A stretch of 64,000 nt of DNA, taken from NCBI GenBank assembly GCA_019247305.1, contig JAFAPC010000086.1:62001-126000 (forward strand). Reading direction: 5' to 3'. The translations under genes were made by a program, and so were the position numbers. Below the pieces are notes generated by a model. The model had not been told where the DNA came from. It saw only the letters and a program-made list of their open reading frames with translations, and did no database searches. The DNA comes from Pseudonocardiales bacterium (GTDB lineage Bacteria > Actinomycetota > Actinomycetes > Mycobacteriales > Pseudonocardiaceae). Below, piece by piece: positions 55,698 to 64,000 of the stretch (position 1 is the first letter of the stretch; each line of letters begins with the position of its first letter).

Positions 55698-56015
55698 ATG
55701 ACCGATACTCAATGGATGACTGCGGCAACAACGAAGATGGAGCGTTCCGGCCCGGCGATTCGCGCCGTCCTCACCGCAGTGTCGCCGGCCGAGTGTGCGC
55801 AGTTCGAGGCCGAGTTCGCTGATGCGCTGGCCCGGGCTGGGGCCGAGTTTGATCTTGCACCGATCGAGGCGGTACTCGGCCGCTGGTGGTGGATCGCGGC
55901 AATCCGGGCAAATCCGCTATCCGAGCACGAGCAGGCGCAGCTCGCCCGAGCCCGGGCCGGGGACTTCACCGGGCTCTGGGAGCGCGACGAGGCCGGGAAC
56001 TGGGCGCAGCTGTAA
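55698..56015 (+). CDS. DUF6247 family protein, likely antitoxin
   Basis: A 105-residue helical protein. The segment SPAECAQFEAEFADALARAGAEFDLAPIEAVLGRWWWIA and the ending ARARAGDFTGLWERD match DUF6247, small proteins commonly encoded just before RelE-like toxins in actinomycetes. The pairing and the 3-nt gap to the toxin gene point to an antitoxin role (inference). The exact start is uncertain: ATG 55698, 55716 or 55737 all leave the conserved part intact, and none has a strong ribosome site. Confidence 0.72.
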   Translation: MTDTQWMTAATTKMERSGPAIRAVLTAVSPAECAQFEAEFADALARAGAEFDLAPIEAVLGRWWWIAAIRANPLSEHEQAQLARARAGDFTGLWERDEAGNWAQL

Positions 56016-56018
56016 ACG

Positions 56019-56264
56019 ATGCCGCGCTATGGGCTGGTTTGGTTGGAGATCGCGCGCGAGCACTACGCCAGCCTCCCGGCCCCCGCGCGCGAGCGGATCG
56101 ACGCCTGGATCGAGCAACTGCGGGAAAACTCGCGCCCGCAGCCCTGTTCGGGCTACGACGAGGCGACCGACCAGTGGACGATCACCTACGGTGGCGGCGC
56201 CGGACTGATTGTCTACGCCGTGGTCCACGAGCACCAGCGGCTGATCATCCTGCGGCTGGTGTAG
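56019..56264 (+). CDS. RelE/ParE-like toxin
   Basis: An 81-residue protein with the RelE/ParE fold pattern: N-terminal YGLVWLEIAREHYASLPAPARERIDAWIEQL helix pair, then YDEATDQWTITYGGGAGLIVYAVVHEHQRLIILRLV strands. In ribosome-dependent RelE toxins basic C-terminal residues cleave mRNA; here the C-terminus ends HQRLIILRLV with few basic residues, so activity is uncertain. Order antitoxin then toxin with 3 nt between stop and start suggests a coupled module. Confidence 0.72.
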   Translation: MPRYGLVWLEIAREHYASLPAPARERIDAWIEQLRENSRPQPCSGYDEATDQWTITYGGGAGLIVYAVVHEHQRLIILRLV

Positions 56265-56267
56265 CCA

Positions 56268-57237
56268 GCGCTGGAACAGCTGTGGGCTACCGCAGCCATA
56301 CTGTGGGAGCGACAAGATCGGGGCACGCTGACTCACTTGGCATATGAGCAGCTCGGCGGGGTCAGCGGTGCCCTGGCCAGCTATGCCGAACGGGTCTACC
56401 TCGACCAGCTGCTACCGGACGATCAGCAGGAGGCTCGCCGCCTGCTGATCCAACTCATCTGCCCCTCGGAGGTCGGGCAGCCAGTGCGTCGGATAGCCCG
56501 ACGCCCCGAACTCGGTGAACCCCGCTGGCAACTCGCCCAACGACTCGCCGCCACCAGACTGCTCGTCACCGACCGAGACCCAACCGGGGTGGAATCAGTC
56601 GAGCTCGTGCACGAAGCCCTGATCAGCAGATGGTCACGGCTGTCTGAGTGGTTTGACGCCGACCGCGCTTTCCGCACCTGGCAGGAACAGCTGCGCACTT
56701 CGCTAGCCCAGTGGGAAGCGGTGCAGCACGACGAGGGAGCGCTGTTCCGCGGAACACCCCTGGCCGAGGCAGAACGCTGGCTCACCGAACGCCCCGAGGA
56801 CCTCGGCATCCCCGAGCAACAATTCATCCAAGCCAGCCGTGCCCTACGAACGAGATCCGTTGCGCATGGTAGTCGCGGTACTGGCCCTGCTGGTAATTGT
56901 TGCCTCAAGCTTGGGCCTGGTTGCGCTGTGGCAGCACAACCAGGCCGATGAGAACCGGAAGGTAGCCCAGTCACGTGAACTGGTGACGCAGGCGAACTCG
57001 CTGGCTAGCTCTCAACCAGATGTCGCGATGCTCCTGGCTGCCACCGCCTACAGGACCGCGCCCACCACAGAGGCGACTAACACGCTGACAAGCATGGCCA
57101 ACCAGTGGCGGCACGCCGACAGGCTGCTCGTCCCCGACACGAGAGGAGGTTCATTCGATATCGCGTTCAGTCCCGCTGACCCAACGATGAAGATTATTCA
57201 AAACCATTTTGGGACGAGGGTTGACTTCCGAGAATAA
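56268..57237 (+). pseudogene. Fragment of an nSTAND/WD40-type NTPase protein
   Basis: The first frame (to about 56860) reads as the helical region after a STAND NTPase domain (LEQLWATAAILWERQDRGTLTHLAYEQLGGV, LVHEALISRWSRLSEWFDADRAFRTWQEQL). After a one-base slip a second frame gives a transmembrane helix (VVAVLALLVIVASSLGLVAL) and the repeat start VTQANSLASSQPDVAMLLAATAYRTAPT of the WD40-linker type, then breaks off at the first propeller blade. Both the NTPase core and the sensor blades are missing. Such proteins are often defence or signalling sensors. Confidence 0.75.
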
Positions 57238-57763
57238 CTTGATTTCTCTTTGATCACGGCCCGGCGTGTCGTCGGGGCAACGGTCTTTCCTGATGATATC
57301 GATGAGGTCTCACACCCAACTCGATACCGTGGGGGGAAAGACCGTTGCGATACCAGCGTACCACAGGCTTGATGGTGACCCAGATGCAGGAGCTCGTTCC
57401 TGGTAATTTTGCGAAATCCATATCTCCCGAACCGGCTCGCGATCGATCGCCTCGATTCCCGGGTTGCCATCGACAGCTGCAACCAGCCGAGCCCAGATGC
57501 GGTCGTGGATAGGCTGGCAAGACACCGCTCGCTCATGGGAGGGAACCAGGCCGGTTGCCATTTCCGAAATTCAGCGAGGTCCTCACGTGCCCCACGAACC
57601 GACCAGGCGAGGTCCGTGAGGAACTTGTCGCCAAGACCGGACACCACTGCCCACTGATTATGAGGCGAAAACATACGAGAGAATATACCATTTTTGATCT
57701 TGATAGGAGCAAGGGGGCGCGCAGGGGCGGAACAGCCCACATACCTGCTACTACCCGTGGTGG
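57238..57763. other. Lower-GC stretch without recognisable gene
   Basis: Several leftward frames are open but none has a ribosome site, codon bias or family motif. The stretch is richer in A and T than the rest of the window and follows a truncated gene, so it is probably insertion or deletion debris. Confidence 0.5.
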
Positions 57764-58975
57764 TCAGCTGGCGAGCAGGGCGCGTACGACGGTGTCGGCG
57801 AGAAGGCGGCCGCGGCGGGTGAGCACCAGTCGGTCGGCGGGGGTGGCGATGAGTAGCCCATCGGCGATCGCGCGATTGGCGGCGGCTCGCCCGGAGGCGT
57901 CGAGCACCGCCCGCGGCAGCCCGTCGGCCAGCCGCAGTCCAAGCATCACCCGCTCGGTGTACTGCTCCACAGAGCTGAGCACTTCCCGGCCGGCCGCCGG
58001 AGAGCAACCGGCCGCGAGCGCGGCGGCGTAGCGCGCGGGGTGTTTGACGTTCCACCACCGCACCCCACCGACGTGGGAGTGCGCTCCCGGTCCGGCGCCC
58101 CACCAGTTCCCGCCGGCCCAGTAGCCGAGGTTGTGCCGGCACCGGGACTCCGGAGCGCGGGCCCAGTTGGAGACCTCGTACCAGTGCAGACCCGCCGCGG
58201 ACAGCGCGGTGTCGATCTGCTCATAGCGCTCGGCGAGCACGTCGTCGTCCGGTCCGGGCAGCTCCCCGCGGGCTACTCGGCGGGCCAGCGCGGTGCCCGC
58301 CTCCACCACCAGGGCGTAGGCTGATACGTGATCCACTCCAGCGCCTAGCGCCGCGTCCAGCGAGGCGGCCAGGTCCTCGTCGGTCTCCCCCGGCGTGCCG
58401 TAGATCAGATCCAGGTTGACGTGGGCGATCCCCGCGGCGCGGGCCTGGGCCGCCGCGAGCAGTGGGCGGCCCGGAGTGTGCACCCGGTCCAGCGCGGCCA
58501 GCACGTGCGGCGCGGCGCTCTGCATCCCCAGGGAGACCCGGGTGTAGCCGGCCGCCGCGACGGCGGCGAAGAACTCCGGTGAGGTGGACTCGGGGTTGGC
58601 CTCAGTGCTCACTTCAGCGCCCTGGGCTAGGCCCAGCGAGGCGCGGATGGCGTCAAGTACCGCAGCCAGGCCACCCGCCCCGAGCAGTGAGGGAGTGCCG
58701 CCGCCGACGAACACGGTGTCCGCCGGCGCCGGCTGCCCGAGCACGTGGGCAGCGAGGTCGAGTTCCCGGCGCACCGCGTCCAACCAGGTGGACGGCGAGG
58801 ACCCCGCGCCCAGCTCGCCGGGGGTGTAGGTGTTGAAGTCGCAGTAGCCGCACCGGGTAGCGCAAAACGGCACGTGCACGTACACCCCGAACGGGGCCTG
58901 GCCCAATCCCTGGAGGGCGCCGTCGGGCAAGGTTCCCTCGGGCGGAGCCGGGTCGCTAAGAGGCAAGGCAGCCAC
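57764..58975 (-). CDS. hemW: Radical SAM heme chaperone HemW
   Basis: A 403-residue protein related to coproporphyrinogen dehydrogenase but acting as a heme-trafficking chaperone in the characterised HemW group. The Fe-S motif is CATRCGYCDF, with the extra F/Y context YVHVPFC; VFVGGGTPSLL, EANPES and VSLGMQSAAPHVL follow. The C-terminal winged HemN-type domain (WWNVKHPARYAAAL, ERVMLGLRLADGL) is present. GTG at 58975 is preferred as it removes an unconserved leader. It is divergent from the sulfur operon. Confidence 0.9.
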   Translation of the reverse strand: MAALPLSDPAPPEGTLPDGALQGLGQAPFGVYVHVPFCATRCGYCDFNTYTPGELGAGSSPSTWLDAVRRELDLAAHVLGQPAPADTVFVGGGTPSLLGAGGLAAVLDAIRASLGLAQGAEVSTEANPESTSPEFFAAVAAAGYTRVSLGMQSAAPHVLAALDRVHTPGRPLLAAAQARAAGIAHVNLDLIYGTPGETDEDLAASLDAALGAGVDHVSAYALVVEAGTALARRVARGELPGPDDDVLAERYEQIDTALSAAGLHWYEVSNWARAPESRCRHNLGYWAGGNWWGAGPGAHSHVGGVRWWNVKHPARYAAALAAGCSPAAGREVLSSVEQYTERVMLGLRLADGLPRAVLDASGRAAANRAIADGLLIATPADRLVLTRRGRLLADTVVRALLAS

Positions 58976-59054
58976 GTGCGCATTGTCCCAACGGCCGAGT
59001 CCCAACGGCCGAATATGGGTAGCCGAGACTGCACGCGGGTGGCACTCTGGTGGC

Positions 59055-59144
59055 GTGGGTGCGCTCGGACTTGTGTTAGTGGCTCGCCGCCACATCGACT
59101 ATGTCCGGGTTTCGAGCGCACTGTGCCGCCGCCCGATGAGCTGA
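59055..59144 (+). CDS. Putative cysteine-operon leader peptide, 29 aa
   Basis: GTG 59055 opens a 29-codon frame ending in VARRHIDYVRVSSALCRRPMS. Small peptides with an RRHIDxxRVxSALCR core occur upstream of sulfur-assimilation genes across actinomycetes and are annotated as putative leader peptides. Their single conserved Cys codon fits translation-sensed control by cysteine (inference). It lies 113 nt upstream of the sulfite reductase gene. Confidence 0.75.
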   Translation: MGALGLVLVARRHIDYVRVSSALCRRPMS

Positions 59145-59257
59145 CGCCCCGCCCGACCACAGTCCCAGCCGGCGCCGGGTACGTCCAGAACCGGGCTGCG
59201 CATGACCCGGTCACGGCCTTACCCCGCGCGTCGGTGCTCCTGATAGAGGCACCCTGA

Positions 59258-60940
59258 ATGTCTGCACCAGCCCGCCCAGCACCGGCGGTGAAAGCCCGCC
59301 GTGGGGAGGGCCAGTGGGCCCTGGGTCACCGCGAGCCGCTCAACTCCAACGAGCGGACGAAGAAAGACGACGACGGCCTGAACGTCCGGCGCCGGATCGA
59401 AACAATCTACGCCCGGCAAGGCTTCGACTCGATCGATCCCGCCGACTTGCGGGGCCGGTTCCGCTGGTGGGGGCTGTACACCCAACGCCGGCCCGGCATT
59501 GACGGCGGGCGCACCGCCGCGATAGAGCCCGAGGAACTCGACGACTCCTTCTTCATGATGCGGGTGCGCATCGATGGTGGCGCGCTGAGTACCGAGCAGC
59601 TGCGGGTGCTCGGTGAGATCTCCCAGCGCTACGCTCGCGACACTGCCGACATCACCGATCGGCAGAACATCCAGTACCACTGGATCCGGATCGAGGACGT
59701 GCCCGCGATCTGGGAACAGCTGGAAGCCGTCGGGCTGTCCACCACGGAGGCCTGCGGCGACTGCCCCCGCGTCGTGTTGGGGTCGCCGGTGGCGGGTATC
59801 GCCGCCGAGGAGGTCATCGACGGCACCCCGGCGATCGAGGAGATCAAGCGGCGCTACATCGGCAGCCCGGAGTTCTCCAACCTGCCCCGCAAGTACAAGA
59901 CTGCGATCTCCGGTCTGCAGGACGTCGCGCATGAGGTCAACGACATCTCCTTCATCGGGGTAGTGCACCCCGAGTACGGTCCGGGCTTCGACGTGTGGGT
60001 CGGCGGCGGGCTGTCCACCAACCCGAAGATCGCCCAGCGGCTAGGCGCCTGGGTGGTGCGCGAGGAGGTACCCGAGGTCTGGGCCGCGGTGACAGCGCTG
60101 TTCCGGGACTACGGCTACCGGCGGCTGCGCCACCGCGCCCGGATCAAATTCCTCGTCGCCGACTGGGGAGTGAAGCGCTTCCGCGAGGTGCTGGAAACCG
60201 AGTACCTGCACCGCGGGCTCATCGACGGCCCCGCGCCGGCGCCGCCGCCCGCGCCGATCGACCACATCGGCGTGCACCGCCAGCGCGATGGCCGCTGCTA
60301 CGTCGGGGTTGCCCCGACCGCCGGTCGCGTCTGCGGCGCCACGCTGGTCGAGGTGGCCAAGGCCGTCGAGCGGGCCGGGTCCACCCGGGTTCGGCTGACC
60401 CCGTACCAGAAGCTCGTCGTGCTCGACGTCGCTGAGGCCGAGGTGGACGGCCTGGTCGCCGAGCTGGGCCGGCTCGGGTTACCCGCCGACCCCACGCCCT
60501 GGCGGCGCTCGGTGATGGCTTGCACCGGCATCGAGTTCTGCAAGCTGGCCATCGTGGAGACCAAGGACCGAGCGATCACGCTGGTCACCGAGCTGGAGCA
60601 GCGGCTGGCCGCTGTCCAGTCCACCCTGGCGAGTCCGGTCTCGGTGCACCTCAACGGCTGCCCGAACTCCTGTGCCCGGGTCCAGGTCGCCGACATCGGG
60701 CTCAAGGGCCAGCTGGTCACCGACGCCGAGGGCAACCAGGTTGCGGGCTTCCAGGTGCACCTGGGCGGTGGGCTGGGGTTGGACAGCGGGTTCGGCCGCA
60801 AAATACGCGGGCACAAAGTGACCTCGGCCGAGCTGGCCGACTACGTCGAGCGGGTGGTCCGCCGGTACGCCCAGCAGTGCGCGCCGGGCGAGCGGTTCGC
60901 CCAGTGGGTGGCCCGGGCTGAGGAGGACGCGCTGCGATGA
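59258..60940 (+). CDS. sirA: Ferredoxin-dependent assimilatory sulfite reductase (NirA/SirA type)
   Basis: A 560-residue siroheme/[4Fe-4S] enzyme reducing sulfite to sulfide. The two homologous halves are visible; cluster and siroheme ligands are MACTGIEFC (Cys x5 Cys) and NGCPNSC (Cys x3 Cys) in the C-terminal half, and basic substrate residues occur in RQNIQYHW and KYKTAISG. GLYTQR and TEACGDCPR carry the Tyr and Cys that are cross-linked in the mycobacterial enzyme. It is the first structural gene of the cys operon, and its stop overlaps cysH (ATGA). Confidence 0.94.
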   Translation: MSAPARPAPAVKARRGEGQWALGHREPLNSNERTKKDDDGLNVRRRIETIYARQGFDSIDPADLRGRFRWWGLYTQRRPGIDGGRTAAIEPEELDDSFFMMRVRIDGGALSTEQLRVLGEISQRYARDTADITDRQNIQYHWIRIEDVPAIWEQLEAVGLSTTEACGDCPRVVLGSPVAGIAAEEVIDGTPAIEEIKRRYIGSPEFSNLPRKYKTAISGLQDVAHEVNDISFIGVVHPEYGPGFDVWVGGGLSTNPKIAQRLGAWVVREEVPEVWAAVTALFRDYGYRRLRHRARIKFLVADWGVKRFREVLETEYLHRGLIDGPAPAPPPAPIDHIGVHRQRDGRCYVGVAPTAGRVCGATLVEVAKAVERAGSTRVRLTPYQKLVVLDVAEAEVDGLVAELGRLGLPADPTPWRRSVMACTGIEFCKLAIVETKDRAITLVTELEQRLAAVQSTLASPVSVHLNGCPNSCARVQVADIGLKGQLVTDAEGNQVAGFQVHLGGGLGLDSGFGRKIRGHKVTSAELADYVERVVRRYAQQCAPGERFAQWVARAEEDALR

Positions 60941-61629
60941 CGGCAACCGTCGATCTGGAGCAGCTGGCGCGACGTGCCGGGCGCGAGCTGGACGCGGCCC
61001 CAGCGCAGGACATCGTCCGCTGGGCGGTGCAGACCTTCGGTGCTCGGCTCGCGGTGACCTCATCCATGCAGGACGCCGTGCTGGTGCACCTGGTGTCGCA
61101 CCTCGCCCCTGGGGTCGACGTGCTGTTCTTGGACACCGGTTACCACTTCGCCGAGACCTTGGGCACCCGGGACGCCCTCGCGGCCACCTACACCGTGAAC
61201 CTGATTACCTTGAGGCCCCGGCAGACCGTCGCGGAGCAAGACGCCTCGTATGGACCCAGGCTGCATGACCGCGACCCTGACCGGTGCTGCGCATTGCGCA
61301 AGATAGCGCCGCTGGATCGGGCGCTGGCGCGCTACGACGCCTGGGCCACCGGGCTGCGCCGGGCGCAGTCACCGACGCGGGCCGCCGCGCCGGTGGTGTC
61401 CTACGACGCTGCCCGGGGCAAGGTCAAGATCGCCCCGATCGCGGCCTGGAGCGACGCCGACGTCGAAAACTACATCGCCGAGCACAACGTCCTGGTGAAT
61501 CCGCTGCGCAGCGCTGGGTACCCGTCGATCGGCTGCGCCCCGTGCACCCGGGCGGTGGCGGTGGGGGACGAACCGCGAGCCGGGCGCTGGGCCGGCTTAG
61601 CCAAGACCGAATGCGGAATTCACCGGTGA
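60937..61629 (+). CDS. cysH: Adenylylsulfate (APS) reductase
   Basis: Reduces APS to sulfite with thioredoxin. The two Cys pairs CC (DRCCALRKI) and CxxC (GCAPCTRAV) bind a [4Fe-4S] cluster, marking an APS rather than PAPS reductase, and the catalytic Cys is in the C-terminal ECGIH motif. The SSMQDAVL loop binds the nucleotide. 230 residues. Start and stop both overlap neighbours (ATGA and GTGA), so translation is tightly coupled. Confidence 0.94.
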   Translation: MTATVDLEQLARRAGRELDAAPAQDIVRWAVQTFGARLAVTSSMQDAVLVHLVSHLAPGVDVLFLDTGYHFAETLGTRDALAATYTVNLITLRPRQTVAEQDASYGPRLHDRDPDRCCALRKIAPLDRALARYDAWATGLRRAQSPTRAAAPVVSYDAARGKVKIAPIAAWSDADVENYIAEHNVLVNPLRSAGYPSIGCAPCTRAVAVGDEPRAGRWAGLAKTECGIHR

Positions 61630-62162
61630 GCCCGGGGGCCACCGTCTGGCTCACCGGGCTGCCGGGAGCCGGCAAGACGACGATCGCGTCAGTCCTCGCC
61701 GGGCAGCTGCGCGCCGCGGGCCGGGAGGTCGAGGTGCTCGATGGCGACGAGCTGCGCGCCAACCTCTCCGCCGGGCTGGGTTTTTCCCGGCAAGACCGGG
61801 ATACCCACGTTCGCCGGGTCGGATTCGTCGCCGAACTGCTCGCCCGGCACGGTGTGATCGCGCTGGTTCCGGTCATCGCTCCCTACGCGGCTACCCGCGA
61901 TGACGTCCGGGCCCAGCACGATGCGCACGGCACTAGCTACCTGGAAGTGCACGTGGCTACCCCGCTGGCCGAGTGCCGTCGCCGCGACCCCAAAGGTCTC
62001 TACGCCCGGGCGGCCGCCGGTGAGCTGACCGCGCTGACCGGCGTGGATGACCCCTACGAGGAGCCGGACAAACCCGATCTGCGGGTGGACACCACCGGCT
62101 CGGACGTCGCCACCGCGGCGCAGCGCGTGCTGGACCTGCTGATCGAAAGGGGCCTGGCGTGA
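61626..62162 (+). CDS. cysC: Adenylylsulfate kinase
   Basis: Phosphorylates APS to PAPS. Walker A GLPGAGKTT (residues about 10-18), DGDELRANLSAGLGFSRQDRDTHVRRVGFVAELLARHG with the family's conserved Arg/Asn residues, and KGLYARA are all present in 178 residues. GTG 61626 overlaps the cysH stop and is preferred to ATG 61611. A kinase alongside an APS-type reductase implies PAPS is needed for sulfation or that the branches coexist. Confidence 0.93.
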   Translation: MSPGATVWLTGLPGAGKTTIASVLAGQLRAAGREVEVLDGDELRANLSAGLGFSRQDRDTHVRRVGFVAELLARHGVIALVPVIAPYAATRDDVRAQHDAHGTSYLEVHVATPLAECRRRDPKGLYARAAAGELTALTGVDDPYEEPDKPDLRVDTTGSDVATAAQRVLDLLIERGLA

Positions 62163-63082
62163 CGGCGACCATGACGGCACCGTCTCCGGTGCAGACTGAT
62201 CACTTGGCGGCGCTGGAATCCGAGGCGGTGCACATCATCCGGGAAGTCCTCGCCGAATTCGACCGGCCGGTGCTGCTGTTCTCCGGCGGCAAAGACTCCG
62301 CGGTGCTGTTGCACCTGGCACTGCGCGCGGTGCACCCGGCGCCGTTGCCGTTGCCGTTGCTGCACGTGGACACCGGGCACAACTTCCCCGAGGTGATCGA
62401 CTACCGGGATCGGCTGGTGGCGGATCTGGGGCTACGGCTGCACGTGGCGGCGGTGCAGGACTGGATCGACGACGGCCGGCTGAGGGAGCGCCCCGACGGC
62501 ACCCGCAACCCGCTGCAGACCGTCCCGCTGCTGGACACCATCAACGAGCATCGCTTCGATGCCGTCTTCGGCGGCGCCCGCCGCGACGAGGACCGGGCGC
62601 GGGCCAAGGAGCGCATCATCAGCCTGCGCGACGCCTTCGGTGGCTGGGACCCGCGCCGGCAGCGTCCGGAGTTATGGAGTCTCTACAACGGCCGGCACAC
62701 CGCCGGCGAGCACGTCCGGGTCTTCCCACTGTCCAACTGGACAGAACTGGACGTCTGGCACTACATCGCCCGCCGCCACATCCCGGTTCCCAGCATCTAC
62801 TACGCGCATCAACGGGAGGTGTTCGCCCGGGACGGGATGTGGCTGAGCGCTGGGGAGTGGGGCGGTCCGCGCCAGGGCGAGCGAATCTTCACGATGTCGG
62901 TGCGCTATCGCACCGTCGGGGATGCCTCCTGCACCGGCGCGGTGGAGTCCACCGCCGCCACCGTCGACGACGTGCTCACCGAGGTGGCCACCAGCCGGAT
63001 CACCGAGCGCGGCGCCACCCGGGCCGACGACCGGCTCTCGGAGGCCGCGATGGAGGACCGCAAGCGCGAGGGCTACTTCTGA
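62159..63082 (+). CDS. cysD: Sulfate adenylyltransferase subunit 2
   Basis: The catalytic subunit of ATP sulfurylase, forming APS from ATP and sulfate. The PP-loop SGGKDS (residues about 42-47), LLHVDTGHNFPEVIDYRD, GARRDEDRARAKERI and VFPLSNWTELDVWHYI mark the family. About 307 residues from GTG 62159, which overlaps the cysC stop (GTGA); ATG at 62171 is the alternative. It works as a heterodimer with CysN encoded next. Confidence 0.95.
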   Translation: MTATMTAPSPVQTDHLAALESEAVHIIREVLAEFDRPVLLFSGGKDSAVLLHLALRAVHPAPLPLPLLHVDTGHNFPEVIDYRDRLVADLGLRLHVAAVQDWIDDGRLRERPDGTRNPLQTVPLLDTINEHRFDAVFGGARRDEDRARAKERIISLRDAFGGWDPRRQRPELWSLYNGRHTAGEHVRVFPLSNWTELDVWHYIARRHIPVPSIYYAHQREVFARDGMWLSAGEWGGPRQGERIFTMSVRYRTVGDASCTGAVESTAATVDDVLTEVATSRITERGATRADDRLSEAAMEDRKREGYF

Positions 63083-64000
63083 TGACTGCGTCGCTGTCTC
63101 GACCCTGCGAGCAGGTCTCGAGCATCCTGCGGCTGACCACCGCCGGGTCCGTCGACGACGGCAAATCCACGCTGGTCGGGCGGTTGCTGCAGGACACTCA
63201 GTCGATCCTGGCCGACCAGCTCGCCGCGGTGCACCGGGCGACCCGCGCCCGCGGCGGCACCGGTGAACTACCGGACCTGGCGCTGCTCACCGACGGGCTG
63301 CGGGCCGAGCGGGAGCAGGGCATCACCATCGACGTCGCCTACCGTTACTTCACCACCCCGACTCGCACGTTCGTGCTGGCCGACTGCCCCGGGCACGTGC
63401 AGTACACCCGCAACACGGTCACCGGAGCGTCCACCGCCGAGCTCGCCGTGGTGCTGGTCGACGCGCGCCACGGTCTAGTTGAGCAGACCCGGCGCCACCT
63501 CGCCGTCATGGCGTTCCTGCGGGTGCCGCACGTGATGCTCGCGGTGAACAAGATGGACCTAGTGGACTTCGACGAGCCGACGTTTCGGCGGATCGAGTCG
63601 GAGTTCGCGGCAGCGGCGAGCTCGCTGGGCGTGCCGGATGTGGTATCTGTGCCGGTATCGGCGCTGCACGGCGACAACGTCGCGGCCCGCAGTCGGCATA
63701 CCGCCTGGTATTCAGGCCCGACGCTGCTGGCACACCTGGAGGCAGTACCCCCTAGGCAGCAGGAGACGGCCGAGCCGATGCGCTTTCCGGTGCAGCTGGT
63801 GCTGCGTCCCCGCACCGCCGCGCACCCCGACTACCGCGGCCTGGCCGGCCGGGTCGCCTCCGGGGTGCTCACGGTCGGCGACGATATCGTCGCGCTGCCC
63901 TCCGGCGCCCACTCCACCGTGGCGGGTATCGACACCCCTGAGGGTCCGCTGCCCTACGCCAGCGCCGGGCAGTCGATCACTGTGCTGCTTCGTGACGAGA
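63082..64000 (+). CDS. cysN: Sulfate adenylyltransferase subunit 1 (GTPase), cut by window end
   Basis: The regulatory GTPase subunit that drives ATP sulfurylase. G1 is AGSVDDGKST, G3 DCPGH, G4 NKMD, followed by the elongation-factor-like beta barrel (FPVQLVLRP, DYRGLAGRVASG). The first 306 codons are in the window; the rest, and any fused APS kinase, lies outside. The ATG overlaps the cysD stop (TGATG). No frameshift is seen in the visible part. Confidence 0.94.
   Translation, partial: MTASLSRPCEQVSSILRLTTAGSVDDGKSTLVGRLLQDTQSILADQLAAVHRATRARGGTGELPDLALLTDGLRAEREQGITIDVAYRYFTTPTRTFVLADCPGHVQYTRNTVTGASTAELAVVLVDARHGLVEQTRRHLAVMAFLRVPHVMLAVNKMDLVDFDEPTFRRIESEFAAAASSLGVPDVVSVPVSALHGDNVAARSRHTAWYSGPTLLAHLEAVPPRQQETAEPMRFPVQLVLRPRTAAHPDYRGLAGRVASGVLTVGDDIVALPSGAHSTVAGIDTPEGPLPYASAGQSITVLLRDE

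Noticed and set aside
57198-58142. Leftward frame of 314 codons spanning the end of hemW and the gap
   Set aside because: Its first third is an out-of-frame reading of hemW, and the remainder shows no motif or codon bias.

Overview
The window is high-GC actinobacterial chromosome. It combines a NucS/EndoMS mismatch endonuclease, a Rho factor with a long Arg/Gln/Asp-rich insertion, an ethylmalonyl-CoA mutase, XRE/DUF5753-DUF6879-DUF397 genes, a translational-type ileS T-box, and the gene order atp - wecA - sua5 - prmC - prfA - rpmE - rho - thrB - thrC - hom - lysA that is also found in Mycobacterium. A Pseudonocardiales-type actinomycete is my best guess; this is inference, not a measured placement.

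Layout. 1-7.3 kb is accessory DNA: an orphan TOPRIM-domain gene, an XRE regulator with its DUF6879 partner, gene-end remnants, and a type II restriction-modification pair abutting nucS. 7.3-12.5 kb is core: nucS, enoyl-CoA hydratase, and ileS behind a T-box leader. 12.5-17 kb is a second accessory patch: transposase and dioxygenase scraps, then an AAA+ ATPase/subtilase pair of the IetAS antiphage type whose protease gene is split by a 99-bp mobile element. 17.1-34.2 kb is core metabolism: ethylmalonyl-CoA mutase, acyl-CoA ligase, cobalamin adenosyltransferase, the complete F1Fo ATP synthase operon, wecA, sua5, prmC, prfA and rpmE. 34.4-39.9 kb is a GntR-governed block inserted between rpmE and rho: a divergent operon of a pterin-synthase-like protein, an NDK-like protein, DUF2797, a P-loop kinase and a glycosyltransferase fused to a Nudix hydrolase. 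40-47.9 kb is rho, thrB, thrC, hom, lysA and an ArgS-like protein without a catalytic domain. 48-57.8 kb starts at tRNA-Arg(CCG) and is largely a graveyard (integrase, IS630, Wadjet jetC/jetD, AbiEii and STAND fragments) around an intact M14 peptidase and a DUF6247/RelE pair. 57.8-64 kb holds hemW and an assimilatory sulfate-reduction operon (sirA-cysH-cysC-cysD-cysN) preceded by a small leader peptide.

How genes work together. The ATP synthase genes run as one leftward operon with stop/start overlaps. The rho-thrB-thrC-hom-lysA block makes threonine and lysine precursors. The cys genes turn sulfate into sulfide through coupled GTGA/ATGA overlaps. The mutase and adenosyltransferase share adenosylcobalamin.

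Most notable. (1) Two identical copies of a 99-bp fully foldable element: one interrupts the subtilase with a perfect 5-bp target duplication, the other rewrites the C-terminus of the restriction enzyme. (2) NucS carries a duplicated, partly inactivated catalytic motif. (3) The GntR/pterin-like/kinase/glycosyltransferase-Nudix block is the best candidate for an undescribed pathway. (4) Successive defence modules (RM, IetAS, Wadjet, AbiEii, STAND) sit here in different states of decay.
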